Source: Actinomyces oris
GTDB lineage: Bacteria > Actinomycetota > Actinomycetes > Actinomycetales > Actinomycetaceae
Reading direction: 5' to 3'
NCBI RefSeq assembly: GCF_001929375.1
Contig: NZ_MSGO01000029.1
Coordinates: forward strand, 34,459 to 98,458
Length of the DNA stretch: 64,000 bases
Part shown: positions 10,396-20,999 of the stretch, one piece after another
Position numbering within the stretch: position 1 is the stretch's first letter
Layout of the letters: every line of letters starts with the position of its first letter
Position numbers and translations under genes: made by a program
The notes under the pieces: model-generated
Told to the model about the DNA's origin: nothing
The model's input: only the letters and a program-made list of their open reading frames with translations
Databases searched by the model: none

Positions 10396-11206
10396 GCCGG
10401 CGGAGCAGGGGCCGCCCCGGCTGCCCGGATTCAGTGTCACGCTGCCCCAGTTCGAGGGGCCCTTCGACCTGCTACTGAGCCTTATCGCCCGCAAGCGGCT
10501 CGACGTCACCGAGCTGGCGCTGGCCGAGGTGACCGACGACTTCATCGCCCACATGCGCTCGGACTGGGACCTGGGGCGCGCATCGGAGTTCATTGTCGTG
10601 GCCTCCACCCTCCTGGCGCTCAAGGCCCACCGCCTTCTGCCCCATGACGAGGACGAGGAGGAGCCCGACCTCGAGCTGCTCGAGGCCCGTGACCTGCTCT
10701 TCGCCCGGCTCCTGCAGTACCGGGCCTTCAAGGAGGCCGCAGCGGCCTTCCGTCACCGGGCGGAGACCTCCGCACGCAGCCACCCCCGCATCGTCGCCCT
10801 GGAACCGCATCTGGCGGCGCTGCTGCCCAGGCTCGTGGCCACCATCACCCCTGAGGAGCTGACCCGGCTGGCAGTGGGCGCCTTCACCCGGCCCACGGAT
10901 CCGGGCGTCCAGACCGTCCACCTGCACGAGCGGGTACCGGTCGGTGAACAGCTGAGCCTCATCGCCCTCAGGCTGCGCAGTCACGGAACCCTGACCTTCA
11001 CCCAGATCATTGAGGACGCTGAGCGCACCGCCGTCGTGGTGGCCCGCTTCCTGGCGCTGCTCATTCTCCACCGGCAGGGCATCGCCGAGCTGGACCAGAC
11101 CGAGGCCATGGGCGAGATCACCGTGACCTGGTGCGGCGGCCAGGACGACCCGACCGGCATGATGACCTCTGAGAACCTCACTGAGCTCGAGGAGGAATTC
11201 GTATGA
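10385..11206 (+). CDS. scpA: Segregation and condensation protein A (ScpA kleisin)
   Basis: Kleisin subunit that bridges the SMC dimer and ScpB. The open frame extends to 10301, but ATG 10385 (MSPEPAEQG) lies inside the end of parA and leads into VTLPQFEGPFDLLLSLIARK, the conserved ScpA N-terminus, giving 273 residues. LDVTELALAEVTDDFIAHM and the ALKAHRLLP helix follow; the C-terminal winged-helix includes VVARFLALLILHRQGIAELDQ. The acidic EDEEEPDLELLEARDLL segment is typical. It overlaps scpB by ATGA, so parA-scpA-scpB-rluB-tyrA form one translationally coupled string. Confidence 0.95.
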   Translation: MSPEPAEQGPPRLPGFSVTLPQFEGPFDLLLSLIARKRLDVTELALAEVTDDFIAHMRSDWDLGRASEFIVVASTLLALKAHRLLPHDEDEEEPDLELLEARDLLFARLLQYRAFKEAAAAFRHRAETSARSHPRIVALEPHLAALLPRLVATITPEELTRLAVGAFTRPTDPGVQTVHLHERVPVGEQLSLIALRLRSHGTLTFTQIIEDAERTAVVVARFLALLILHRQGIAELDQTEAMGEITVTWCGGQDDPTGMMTSENLTELEEEFV

Positions 11207-11802
11207 GCGAGGCCGCCGGGTCGCAGCTGCGTAGCGCCGCTGAGGCCATCCTCATCGTCGCCGATGAACCGGTGACCACCACCGCGATCGCCGAGGCCCT
11301 CGGCATTGAGGAGAGCGCCTGCGAGGAGCTGCTTGAGGACCTGGCCGCCGAGTACCGCGGAGAGGCGCCCGGCAGCCGTGCTCACGGATTCCTCCTACGA
11401 CGAGCAGCAGGCGGGTGGCGCTTCGCCTCCGTGCCCGAGCACGCCGACCTCATCGAGCAGTTCATCATCGGCGGCGCCACCGCACGCCTGAGCCAGGCCG
11501 CGCTGGAGACCCTGGCCGTCGTCGCCTACCGGCAGCCGGTCACCCGGGGGCGCGTCGCACAGATCCGCGGGGTCAATGTCGACGGCGTCATGCGCACCCT
11601 GCACGCCCGCGGCCTCATTGAGGAGGCCGGTGCCGAGGCCTCTGGTGCGATCCTGTACCAAACCACGGGGGACTTCCTGGAGTACCTGGGAATCGACTCC
11701 CTGGACGAGCTGCCGCCCCTGGCTCCCTACCTCCCTCGCGTCGAGGCGCTGGGGGAGATCGTCGAACAGGCCGATGAGATGGCCGGTAGGAGGACCCCAT
11801 GA
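11203..11802 (+). CDS. scpB: Segregation and condensation protein B (ScpB)
   Basis: A 199-residue ScpB with two winged-helix domains. The first begins LRSAAEAILIVADEPVTTTA; the second contains LSQAALETLAVVAYRQPVTR and IRGVNVDGVMRTLHARGLIEE, the family signature, followed by LYQTTGDFLEYLGIDSLDEL. It forms a dimer that binds ScpA and regulates SMC. Starts at ATG 11203 in a 4-base overlap with scpA and ends in a 4-base overlap with rluB. Length is normal. Confidence 0.95.
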   Translation: MSEAAGSQLRSAAEAILIVADEPVTTTAIAEALGIEESACEELLEDLAAEYRGEAPGSRAHGFLLRRAAGGWRFASVPEHADLIEQFIIGGATARLSQAALETLAVVAYRQPVTRGRVAQIRGVNVDGVMRTLHARGLIEEAGAEASGAILYQTTGDFLEYLGIDSLDELPPLAPYLPRVEALGEIVEQADEMAGRRTP

Positions 11803-12773
11803 CCCCGAGGAACCGCCACTCCCGCACCGAGTCCGTGCCCCACAGCGACTTCGGGGCGCAGGAGTTCTACGACGAGGACGACCTCGAGGAGCTCGACGAG
11901 CGGGCCGACGCCGCCGACCTGGCCGCCTTCGACGCCGAGGCCATCGACGAGGATGAGGAGTCCCGTCTGCTTCAGATGCGTGAGCGCACCACCAAGGGCG
12001 GCCAGGACGACCCGCACGTCTCCTCCGGGCAGCGGCTTCAGAAGGTCCTGGCCCACGCCGGGGTCGCCTCGCGCCGCGCCTGCGAGCAGCTCATCGCCGA
12101 CGGCCGCGTCAGCGTCGACGGCGTCACTGTCACCGAGCCGGGCGTCAGGGTGGACCCGCTGACCCAGGAGATCCGCGTTGACGGAAGCCGAATCCTCACC
12201 AACCCCGAGCTCATCACTCTCATGCTCCACAAACCGGCCGGGGTCGTCACCACCATGGAGGACCCCGAGGGCCGCCCGACCGTGGCCCAGTACGGACGCG
12301 ACTACCTGGCCGAGCACCCCGAGCTGCCCGACTCGCTGCGCCTGGTGCACGTCGGCCGCCTCGATACCGAGACCGAGGGGCTGCTCCTGCTGTCCAATGA
12401 CGGCGAGCTCTCCCACCGGCTCATGCACCCCAGCTTCGAGATCGCCAAGACCTATGTCGCCATCGTCGAGGGACAGGTAGAGCCCTGGGTTCCGCGCAAG
12501 CTGCGGCGCGGCATCGAGCTGGAGGACGGTGAGGCCAAGGCGGACCGGGTCACCGTCAAGGACTCCGGGCCGCGCGGCTCCATCGTCGAGATCACCCTTC
12601 ACTCCGGCAAGAACCGCATCGTGCGACGCATGCTGGACGCCGTCGGCCACCCGGTGACGCGACTGGCGCGCACCAGGCTGGGACCGCTGCGGCTGGGCAA
12701 CCTGCGCCCCGGCCAGACCCGCCCCCTCAGCGGCGAGGAGATCGCCGCGCTGCAGCAGGAGGTCGGGCTGTGA
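11799..12773 (+). CDS. rluB: 23S rRNA pseudouridine synthase, RluB/RsuA family
   Basis: A 324-residue enzyme that isomerises uridine to pseudouridine in rRNA. The first 70 or so residues are a strongly acidic, unconserved extension (ten or more Asp/Glu in FYDEDDLEELDERADA). The S4 RNA-binding domain follows (QRLQKVLAHAGVASRRACEQ), then the catalytic domain with GRLDTETEGLLLLSNDGELS, in which the Asp after Leu is the catalytic nucleophile, and LHSGKNRIVRRMLDAVGHPV. In mycobacteria the homologue sits in the same scpAB neighbourhood. It overlaps scpB (ATGA) and tyrA (GTGA). Confidence 0.93.
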   Translation: MTPRNRHSRTESVPHSDFGAQEFYDEDDLEELDERADAADLAAFDAEAIDEDEESRLLQMRERTTKGGQDDPHVSSGQRLQKVLAHAGVASRRACEQLIADGRVSVDGVTVTEPGVRVDPLTQEIRVDGSRILTNPELITLMLHKPAGVVTTMEDPEGRPTVAQYGRDYLAEHPELPDSLRLVHVGRLDTETEGLLLLSNDGELSHRLMHPSFEIAKTYVAIVEGQVEPWVPRKLRRGIELEDGEAKADRVTVKDSGPRGSIVEITLHSGKNRIVRRMLDAVGHPVTRLARTRLGPLRLGNLRPGQTRPLSGEEIAALQQEVGL

Positions 12774-13930
12774 GCACGAGCGAGCCGTCCACGTCAGTCT
12801 CCACGCGAGGTCCGGTGCTCATCGTCGGCACGGGACTGCTGGGCACCTCGCTCGCCCTGGCGCTGCGGACGGCGGGTGTTGAGGTCCAGCTCGCCGACAC
12901 CTCGCCCACCTCCCTGGCCCTGGCCCGAGACATGGGGGCGGGAGCGCTTCACGGCGAGGACAGCCCCGAGCCGCAGGTCGTCGTCGTGGCCACGCCGCCC
13001 GACGTGACCGCCGACGTCGTCGTCGCACAGCTGAGCGCCCACCCCAGTGCCGTGGTCACTGACGTCGCCTCCGTCAAGGAGCGGGTCGTCACCGAGGTCC
13101 GGGCCCGGGCGGGAGCCGAGGCGCGCAGGTACATCGGATCCCACCCGATGGCGGGCCGGGAGCGCTCAGGCGCCGGCGCCGCCGACTCCGACCTCTTCGC
13201 CGGGCGCCCCTGGGTGGTTGTTGGCCAGGACTCCGATCCGCAGGCGGAGCTGGTCATCAGGAACCTGGCGGTCGATGTGGGCGCCACCCCGGTGCGCATG
13301 GGGGCGGCGGAGCACGACGCCGCCGTCGCCGCCGTCTCCCACATGCCCCAGCTCGTTTCCTCACTCGTGGCCGCCCGGCTGGAGGAGCTGGGGGAGGGGG
13401 CCCTGGCCCTGTCGGGGCAGGGCCTTCGTGACGTCACCCGGATCGCGGCCTCGGATCCCAGGCTGTGGTCGGCCATCATCGTGGGCAACGCCGGGCCCGT
13501 GGTCGACCTGCTGCGCCGGATCAGTGATGACCTCAGCGCGCTGATCACGGGGATCGAGGCGGCCGTCTGCGATCCGGACGGCCCGGAGCACACGGCCCCG
13601 GGAGCGGCACGTGTGGTCGCTCCCGGGGCCGTCGGCGCGGTCACCGACGTCATGACCCGGGGAAACCTTGGTCGGGCACGCATTCCCGGCAAGCATGGCG
13701 GGGCGCCGCGCCGCTACACCGAGGTCCAGGTCCTGGTACCCGACGCCGCCGGCGAGCTGGGCAGGCTCTTCTCGGATGTCGGCGCCGCCGGTGTCAACAT
13801 CGAGGACTTCTCCCTGGAGCACTCGGCCGGGCAGAGCGCCGGTATCGCCCTCATCTCCGTCCTACCGGCGGCCGCCCTACGGCTGGAGGAGGCGCTGGAC
13901 GCCCGAGGCTGGCGCGTCGTGGCGGGCTGA
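12770..13930 (+). CDS. tyrA: Prephenate dehydrogenase with C-terminal ACT domain
   Basis: Converts prephenate to 4-hydroxyphenylpyruvate in tyrosine synthesis. The 386-residue protein begins at GTG 12770 within the rluB stop. The Rossmann motif is LIVGTGLLGTSLALALR (from residue 17), with Asp in VQLADTSPTSL suggesting NAD preference. GSHPMAGRERSGAGAA holds the catalytic His region, and the helical dimer domain includes GQGLRDVTRIAASDPRLW. The last 70 residues (VQVLVPDAAGELGRLFSDV) form an ACT domain, so feedback by tyrosine is likely. Location between rluB and cmk-der rather than with other aromatic genes is the conserved actinobacterial context for several genera. Confidence 0.92.
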   Translation: MSTSEPSTSVSTRGPVLIVGTGLLGTSLALALRTAGVEVQLADTSPTSLALARDMGAGALHGEDSPEPQVVVVATPPDVTADVVVAQLSAHPSAVVTDVASVKERVVTEVRARAGAEARRYIGSHPMAGRERSGAGAADSDLFAGRPWVVVGQDSDPQAELVIRNLAVDVGATPVRMGAAEHDAAVAAVSHMPQLVSSLVAARLEELGEGALALSGQGLRDVTRIAASDPRLWSAIIVGNAGPVVDLLRRISDDLSALITGIEAAVCDPDGPEHTAPGAARVVAPGAVGAVTDVMTRGNLGRARIPGKHGGAPRRYTEVQVLVPDAAGELGRLFSDVGAAGVNIEDFSLEHSAGQSAGIALISVLPAAALRLEEALDARGWRVVAG

Positions 13931-14060
13931 AAGCGGATCAATGTGCCGCGCAGACCCGCCTGTGTCAGTACTCATGGGGGCCTGATCCGCAGTACCGCGC
14001 CGGAGTGTGGGACGCTTGCCCCAGTTCATGACCGGAAATCGGACCCTGATGGAGGGCACC

Positions 14061-16220
14061 ATGGGAATCGTCGTTGCGATCGACGGACCGAGCGGATCGG
14101 GCAAGTCCACCGTATCGCGGAGTGTCGCCGCCGAGCTGGGACTGGCCTACCTGGACACCGGTGCCATGTACCGGGCCGCCGCCTGGTGGTGCGAGCACGA
14201 GGGGATCGACCTGGACGACGAGGTCGCCGTCGCCGAGGCCGTCGCCGCCATGCCCCTGCACATGGGGCTGGATCCCGAGCACCCCACCTTCACCGTGGAC
14301 GGCACGGACGTATCGACCGCGATCCGCGACCCGCACATCGCCACCGTCGTCTCGAAGGTCGCCACCAACCTCGAGGTGCGCGCCGAGCTGGCGCGCCGCC
14401 AGCGCGATATCATCCGCTTCGAGGCGACCGGGCAGGCCGGGTCCTTCTCCGAGGGCGCCGGAATCGTGGCCGAGGGGCGTGACATCACCACCGTCATCGC
14501 ACCCGACGCCGACGCCCGCCTGCTGGTGACCGCCTCGGAGGAGGCCCGCCTGGCCCGCCGCGCCGGGGACCTGGAAGCTGCCGGCAAGCAGGTCGACGCC
14601 GCCGCCCTGCGCGACCAGGTGGTGCGCCGCGACCGCGATGATGCCACGGTCTCCCAGTTCCTCACCGCACCCGAGGGCGTCACCCTGGTGGACACCTCGG
14701 AGCTGACCCTGGAGCAGTCCGTCGAACGGGTCCTGGACCTGGTGGAGGAGGCTGCCGACGCCGCCGCCCAGCGGGACGCCGAGGAGGACCTGCGGGCCCA
14801 GGCCATGCGCGCGGGCCTGGCCGACTACGAGCTCGATGAGGAGGACCTCGCCCTCCTGGAGGCCGACGACGGCCTGCCCACCGGTGACGGCGTCGAGCCC
14901 GGGCTGCCGGTCCTGGCCGTTGTCGGTCGGCCCAACGTGGGCAAGTCAACGCTGGTCAACCGGGTCTTGGGTCGCCGTGAGGCCGTCGTCCAGGACACCC
15001 CCGGTGTCACCCGCGACCGGGTCTCCTACCCCGCGGAGTGGGCCGGGCGCCGCTTCACCATCGTTGACACCGGCGGCTGGGAGGTGGACGTGGCCGGCCT
15101 CGACGCCGCCGTGGCCACCCAGGCCGAGGTCGCCGTGGAGATGGCCGACGCCGTCCTGCTGGTCGTCGACGCCCAGGTCGGCATCACCGAGACCGACGCC
15201 CGCGTGGTGCGGATGCTGCGCCGCAGCGGCAAGCCGGTGGTCCTGGCCGCCAACAAGGTCGACTCCCCGGCCCAGGAGGGGGACGCCGCCGCCTTGTGGA
15301 ACCTGGGGCTGGGCGAGCCCTTCCCGGTCTCTGCCCTGCACGGCCGGGGCAGCGGCGAGGTCCTCGACGCCGTCATGGAGGTCCTCCCGGAGGTCTCCGC
15401 CGTGGCCGCCGCAGCGCCTGAGGGGGACCTGCACCGCATCGCCCTCGTGGGGCGGCCCAACGTCGGCAAGTCCTCGCTGCTGAACTCCATAGCGGGCAGG
15501 GAGCGCGTCGTCGTCAACGAGACCGCGGGCACCACCCGTGACCCGGTCGACGAGATCATCGAGCTCGACGGGCGTCAGTGGGTCTTCGTCGACACTGCAG
15601 GGATCCGCCGGCGCGTCAAGCAGTCGCGGGGCGCCGACTACTACGCGGTGCTGCGCACGCAGGGCGCCATCGACAAGGCCGAGGTCGCCGTGGTCCTCCT
15701 GGACGCCTCCGAGCCGATCAGTGAGCAGGACGTGCGCGTGGTTCAGCAGGCCGTCGACGCCGGCCGCGCCCTGGTGCTGGTCAACAACAAGTGGGACCGG
15801 GTGGACGAGGAGCGTCAGAAGATGCTCCTGTGGGAGGTCGAGCACGACCTGGCCCACGTCTCCTGGGCCCCCCACATCAACCTGGCCGCCCGGACCGGCT
15901 GGCACACCAACCGGCTCGTGCGCGCCCTCGACGCCGCCCTGGAGGGCTGGACCACGCGCGTGCCCACGGGCCGGCTCAACGGCTTCCTGGGCCAGCTGCA
16001 GTCGGCCACCCCGCACCCGGTGCGCGGCGGCAAGCAGCCCCGCATCCTCTTCGCCACCCAGGTCCAGGTGGCCCCGCCCCGGATCGTCATCTTCACCACC
16101 GGCTTCCTCGACGCCGGCTACCGGCGCTTCATCGAGCGCCGCCTGCGCGAGGAGTTCGGCTTCACCGGCACCCCCATCCAGATCGGGGTGCGCGTGCGCG
16201 AGAAGCGCCAGCGACGCTGA
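14061..16220 (+). CDS. cmk-der: Bifunctional cytidylate kinase / ribosome-biogenesis GTPase Der
   Basis: A 719-residue fusion. The frame is open from 14007, but ATG 14061 follows GGAGGG and starts the kinase directly ([20 protein letters not shown]). Residues 1-225 are CMP kinase: P-loop Lys14, [25 protein letters not shown] and [14 protein letters not shown] linker of about 55 acidic residues follows. Residues 285-719 are Der (EngA): first G domain [13 protein letters not shown] (Lys295), [14 protein letters not shown]; second G domain [13 protein letters not shown] (Lys470), [13 protein letters not shown]; and the KH-like C-terminus ending [11 protein letters not shown]. In mycobacteria cmk and der are adjacent separate genes; the fusion occurs in Bifidobacterium and Actinomyces-type genomes. 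Both halves keep their catalytic motifs. Confidence 0.96.
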   Translation: MGIVVAIDGPSGSGKSTVSRSVAAELGLAYLDTGAMYRAAAWWCEHEGIDLDDEVAVAEAVAAMPLHMGLDPEHPTFTVDGTDVSTAIRDPHIATVVSKVATNLEVRAELARRQRDIIRFEATGQAGSFSEGAGIVAEGRDITTVIAPDADARLLVTASEEARLARRAGDLEAAGKQVDAAALRDQVVRRDRDDATVSQFLTAPEGVTLVDTSELTLEQSVERVLDLVEEAADAAAQRDAEEDLRAQAMRAGLADYELDEEDLALLEADDGLPTGDGVEPGLPVLAVVGRPNVGKSTLVNRVLGRREAVVQDTPGVTRDRVSYPAEWAGRRFTIVDTGGWEVDVAGLDAAVATQAEVAVEMADAVLLVVDAQVGITETDARVVRMLRRSGKPVVLAANKVDSPAQEGDAAALWNLGLGEPFPVSALHGRGSGEVLDAVMEVLPEVSAVAAAAPEGDLHRIALVGRPNVGKSSLLNSIAGRERVVVNETAGTTRDPVDEIIELDGRQWVFVDTAGIRRRVKQSRGADYYAVLRTQGAIDKAEVAVVLLDASEPISEQDVRVVQQAVDAGRALVLVNNKWDRVDEERQKMLLWEVEHDLAHVSWAPHINLAARTGWHTNRLVRALDAALEGWTTRVPTGRLNGFLGQLQSATPHPVRGGKQPRILFATQVQVAPPRIVIFTTGFLDAGYRRFIERRLREEFGFTGTPIQIGVRVREKRQRR

Positions 16221-16308
16221 ACCCTGGACGAGCACGAAGATGACAGGCAGTACCAAGAGGGTCGTGCCGGACAGTGGCGCGCGGCCGCAACACCCATAGA
16301 CTGTAGCC

Positions 16309-17964
<1,656 letters not shown>

Positions 17965-18027
17965 CCCGGCCAGACCAGCCGGATGCTCTGTTATGTCAGC
18001 GATTGACGACCTCTTGAGGAGGACATG

Positions 18028-18324
18028 ATGAAGGAAGTCAACGTCGATGAGCTGCGTCGTCGGCTCGATGCCGGGGAGGACCTGGTGGTCCTTGACGTGC
18101 GTGAGCCCGACGAGGTCGCGCGCGCGGCGATCCCCGGCTCAGTCAACATCCCGCTGGGTGAGGTGGTCGACCGGATGGGAGAGCTCGATGCTGCCCGCCC
18201 CACCGCGGTCATCTGCGCCGGTGGAGTGCGTTCCGTCAAGGCGGTCAAGGCGCTGACTGCTGCCGGCTACACCGGTGAGCTGGTCAACGTCAGCGGAGGC
18301 ATGAAGGCCTGGCTGGGCCAGTAA
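18028..18324 (+). CDS. Rhodanese-like single-domain protein
   Basis: A 98-residue rhodanese domain. Two ATGs are adjacent (18025 and 18028); the AGGAGG at 18017-18022 is better placed for 18028. The fold is marked by LVVLDVREPDEVARAAIPGS and INIPLGEV-like VNIPLGEVVDRM, and the active loop ICAGGVRSVKAV carries the catalytic Cys of the CxxGxRS type. The C-terminal VNVSGGMKAWLGQ is typical. Such proteins transfer sulfane sulfur or serve as persulfide carriers; the partner here is unknown. It is transcribed after pgi and is followed by a bidirectional hairpin shared with the convergent HAD gene. Confidence 0.9.
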   Translation: MKEVNVDELRRRLDAGEDLVVLDVREPDEVARAAIPGSVNIPLGEVVDRMGELDAARPTAVICAGGVRSVKAVKALTAAGYTGELVNVSGGMKAWLGQ

Positions 18325-18343
18325 GCCTGCGGATGACCTCTTG

Positions 18344-18377
18344 GGACGGCCTCGGACTGACCGGTTCGGGGCCGTCC
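18344..18377. terminator. Bidirectional terminator between rhodanese and HAD genes
   Basis: GGACGGCC (18344-18351) pairs with GGCCGTCC (18370-18377), and the stem extends inward with G-T wobble pairs to about 13 bp. It lies 20 bases after the rhodanese stop and immediately before the 3' end of the convergent HAD gene, as expected for a shared terminator. Confidence 0.65.
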
Positions 18378-18385
18378 GGCGTGTC

Positions 18386-19255
18386 TCAGCCCTGTCTCCG
18401 CGAGCGCCTGAGCAGCTCCGCCACCGTGCGCAGGACACCGTCCTCGGTATTGGCGGGTGCTGTGTAGGCCGCTGCGGCATGGATGCCGGGGTGGGCATTG
18501 CGCATGGCGAAGCCCAGGTCCGCGTGGTCGTAGAGATCCAGGTCGTTGAGGTAGTCCCCGAAGACGGCAGTCTGCTCCGGAAGGATCTCGAGCCTGGTCT
18601 GAAGCGCCGCCAGGGCACGCCCCTTCGAGACCCGAGCCGACATCATGTCCGTCCAGTGCAGTCCGGAGACGACGGTCTGCACGTGCGGAACCGCCGCTGT
18701 CAGCGCCTGGGAGCTGCCGTTCTCGACGTCGTCAAAGTCGAAGACGGCGACCTTGAGCGCCTCATCCAAGGGGATGGTGGTGAGGTCCTCGACGATCTCC
18801 AGCGCCTCGTAGTACAACCTTGCCTGTTCCAGGAAGGCCGCATCGGAGCGCTCGATGTAGGCGCAGTACTTGCAGGCCACAACCGCGCCGACGTCGTATC
18901 CGGAGTCGACCAGGTGACGGGTCGTGGTGATGGCGGCCTCGGCATCCTGGGCCCTGATGGTGTCGGAATGGATCTCCTCACCGCCGTGGACGACGAAGGA
19001 ACCGTTCTCAGCGATCAGTGGTGATTCGTCAACGGCGGAGCCCAGGACCGCACGCAGGTTGGACAGCTGCCTGCCCGAGGCAGGGGCGAAGACGACGCCG
19101 GCGTCTCGCATGTCCACCACTGCATCCATCAGCCCGGCGGGAACGCGCCCCCGACCATCAAGGAGAGTTCCATCCATGTCGGTGACGACAAGACGGAGAT
19201 CGATCTGCGCGGGCAACACTGCGAGGAGCTCGGGCTCCAGGGGAAGGTGCTTCAC
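18386..19255 (-). CDS. HAD superfamily (Cof-type, IIB) phosphatase
   Basis: A 289-residue HAD hydrolase starting at GTG 19255 after AGGATGAG. Motif I VVTDMDGTLLD (near residue 24) gives the nucleophile Asp and the acid/base Asp. FAPASGRQLSNLRAVL is motif II with the Cof-type Ser, a Lys in VSKGRAL is motif III, and motif IV is GDYLNDLDLYD. The large C2 cap between motifs II and III places it in class IIB, which acts on sugar phosphates, pyridoxal phosphate or flavin-type substrates. The substrate cannot be told from the sequence. Convergent with the rhodanese; the CAP gene follows on the same strand with a 144-bp gap. Confidence 0.88.
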   Translation of the reverse strand: MKHLPLEPELLAVLPAQIDLRLVVTDMDGTLLDGRGRVPAGLMDAVVDMRDAGVVFAPASGRQLSNLRAVLGSAVDESPLIAENGSFVVHGGEEIHSDTIRAQDAEAAITTTRHLVDSGYDVGAVVACKYCAYIERSDAAFLEQARLYYEALEIVEDLTTIPLDEALKVAVFDFDDVENGSSQALTAAVPHVQTVVSGLHWTDMMSARVSKGRALAALQTRLEILPEQTAVFGDYLNDLDLYDHADLGFAMRNAHPGIHAAAAYTAPANTEDGVLRTVAELLRRSRRQG

Positions 19256-19399
19256 AGTCTCATCCTCTCAAGGATGACGTCTCCACGTAAGCGCGGCACG
19301 AGGAACGCGAAGACGGACGCCTGCGGCCCACACCGATCAGTGGACCAACAGGCGCCCGTCAGACGAACGGCTCGTGTTCTTGGAGCCTTTTCAGCTCAG

Positions 19400-20344
19400 T
19401 CAGCTGGCCTGGCGGCGACGCATGACGAGGAAGGCACCGGAGCCGAGCAGGCCGGCGGCGACGACGGCGAAGGCGATGCTCGGACCAGTGGTGGCCAGGG
19501 CGGGCTTCGTCGGGTTGGTGCGAGGAGCCGCAGCCGTGGGAGTCGCCGACGGCTTGGCCGGGGTACCGGTGGTCGTGACGGTCTCAGTGCTCACCGTGGT
19601 GGCCGGAGCGGACGGCGTCGACGTGGCCGCAGGGGTGGTGGTCTCCGCGGTCGGAGGAGCCGCCGGGGCCGAAGGAGTCGGCTCGGGGGACGGCGTCGAC
19701 GGAGTGGTCTCGGGGGTCGGCTCCGGGGAACGGGTGTCCGCAGGCGGGGTGTTGCTCGTCGACGGCGGAGTGTTGCTCTTCCTCTGAGTCGTCTGAGTCG
19801 TCGTGGTCAGCGACGTGTTGCTGGCGTTGTAGGCGGCGAAGTTCTGGGTGGCGTACCACTTGCCGTCCGGGGTCTGGGCGAATCCGATGCCGATGGAGTT
19901 GACGTCCGGGTTGACCATGTTCTGGTAGTGGTCGGGGGAGTTGAGCCACTGGTTGAAGATCAGCGCGCCGGTATCGCCACCCGCGGTCCGCCACGCCACG
20001 TTCTCAGAACCGACGGTCCAGCCTGCCGGGTAGACCGACGTGAAGTCGGGGCGGTGGCTCATGTTGCTGGCGGCGGCCTGCTGCTCGGACCAGTCCTGTG
20101 CGACGGCGTCGAGCTCCTGGTACCGGGTCACGGGCTGAAGGCCCAGGCTGCTGCGCAGCTCGTTGACCTTGTTCAGCACGGTGTTGGCGTACTGGGCCCC
20201 CTCCGAGGTCACCTGGGCGGGAACCGCGGCGGCAGCTGCCGGTGCTGCCGCCTGAGGGGCGGCCGGGGCGGCCAGTGCGGCCGAAGAGGCGGTCAGCGGC
20301 ACGACGGTGAGCGCAGCTGCGGCAATGACGCGCTTGATGTTCAT
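19400..20344 (-). CDS. Secreted CAP-domain protein with LAxTG-type cell-wall sorting signal
   Basis: A 314-residue exported protein. Residues 1-26 form a signal peptide (MNIKRVIAAAALTVVPLTAS, cleavage after ALA). A CAP (SCP/PR1) domain at about 50-165 contains VLNKVNELRSSLGLQPV, the conserved His in MSHRPDF, and NQWLNSPDHYQNMVNPDVNS. Residues 175-280 are a Pro/Thr/Ser-rich stalk. The end LATTGPS (from residue 283), a hydrophobic helix and RRRQAS form a sorting signal; LAxTG is the motif associated with class E sortases, whereas class A uses LPxTG. CAP proteins include muralytic, proteolytic and lipid-binding members, so a biochemical role cannot be assigned. It is preceded by a 477-bp region with leader hairpins and AT-rich DNA. 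Confidence 0.9.
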   Translation of the reverse strand: MNIKRVIAAAALTVVPLTASSAALAAPAAPQAAAPAAAAAVPAQVTSEGAQYANTVLNKVNELRSSLGLQPVTRYQELDAVAQDWSEQQAAASNMSHRPDFTSVYPAGWTVGSENVAWRTAGGDTGALIFNQWLNSPDHYQNMVNPDVNSIGIGFAQTPDGKWYATQNFAAYNASNTSLTTTTQTTQRKSNTPPSTSNTPPADTRSPEPTPETTPSTPSPEPTPSAPAAPPTAETTTPAATSTPSAPATTVSTETVTTTGTPAKPSATPTAAAPRTNPTKPALATTGPSIAFAVVAAGLLGSGAFLVMRRRQAS

Positions 20345-20388
20345 ATGTCGTTCTCTCTGATCGGGAATGTGAGAACACAGTCTGATTT

Positions 20389-20450
20389 GCGCAACCGGCT
20401 ATGAGCCGATGCGCAGGATGCTGTGAGACACCCTTGATGTCGGTGTTCAC
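20389..20450 (-). promoter_or_regulatory. Two tandem hairpins in the 5' leader of the CAP-domain gene
   Basis: Within the probable leader upstream of 20344, two stem-loops are visible: 20389-20414 (GCGC outer stem, CGGCT/AGCCG inner stem, ATG loop) and 20423-20450 (GTGAGACACC against GGTGTTCAC, one bulge). The region from here to the tRNA terminator is otherwise non-coding and richer in A/T than the flanks. I do not recognise a known riboswitch consensus. Confidence 0.4.
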
Positions 20451-20775
20451 TCAACCACAGTCGTGCCGACCATGCATGTTATTAGGTTGTGATGTTTCTG
20501 ACCGAATTCGTCGTGCAGCTGAATCATGTGGTTGGCCGAGAGGGGTAGTTCTTTCGTCTTGAGATGCAGATGAAAAGTGGGGTCAGGCGATGGTTGAGGT
20601 GCGAGACTGGCGTCATTGCAACGTTTGCCGGATCGTGATTAGGGGTTGGTAGATTCTCGCAGAGGCTAGAAACTTAAATATACCCAACGGTTGTTATGTG
20701 GGATGCAAATGTGTCTCGTGTTGATGGGGGTGCTGTCGGAAGAATGTGAAACTCTACCGCTGAAGCGATTCCACC

Positions 20776-20811
20776 AAAAAGTCCGCGCTCTCTCAGGAGA
20801 GTGCGGACTTT
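20776..20811 (-). terminator. Terminator of tRNA-Pro
   Basis: Read on the minus strand, a 15-bp stem (20797-20811 with 20778-20792, one A-C mismatch) with a CTGA loop is followed by a run of five T (A's at 20776-20780 on the plus strand). It begins 11 bases after the tRNA 3' end, as expected for an intrinsic terminator. Confidence 0.8.
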
Positions 20812-20821
20812 CGTATTGGAT

Positions 20822-20898
<77 letters not shown>

Positions 20899-20999
20899 TT
20901 GACTCGCGGCACCGGGCCGCTTGCAACGAGCAGAACCCTAACCCATGGGACGGCTCCTTCAGAAATCCGCTGGCGGTGAGGCCGCTCACCCCCAGTGCG

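Noticed and set aside
19247..20404. 385-residue plus-strand frame over the CAP gene
   Set aside because: Arg/Gly-rich shadow of the Pro/Thr stalk on the opposite strand.
20345..20460. c-di-AMP (ydaO-type) riboswitch upstream of the CAP gene
   Set aside because: The conserved core sequences of that class are not visible; only simple hairpins are.
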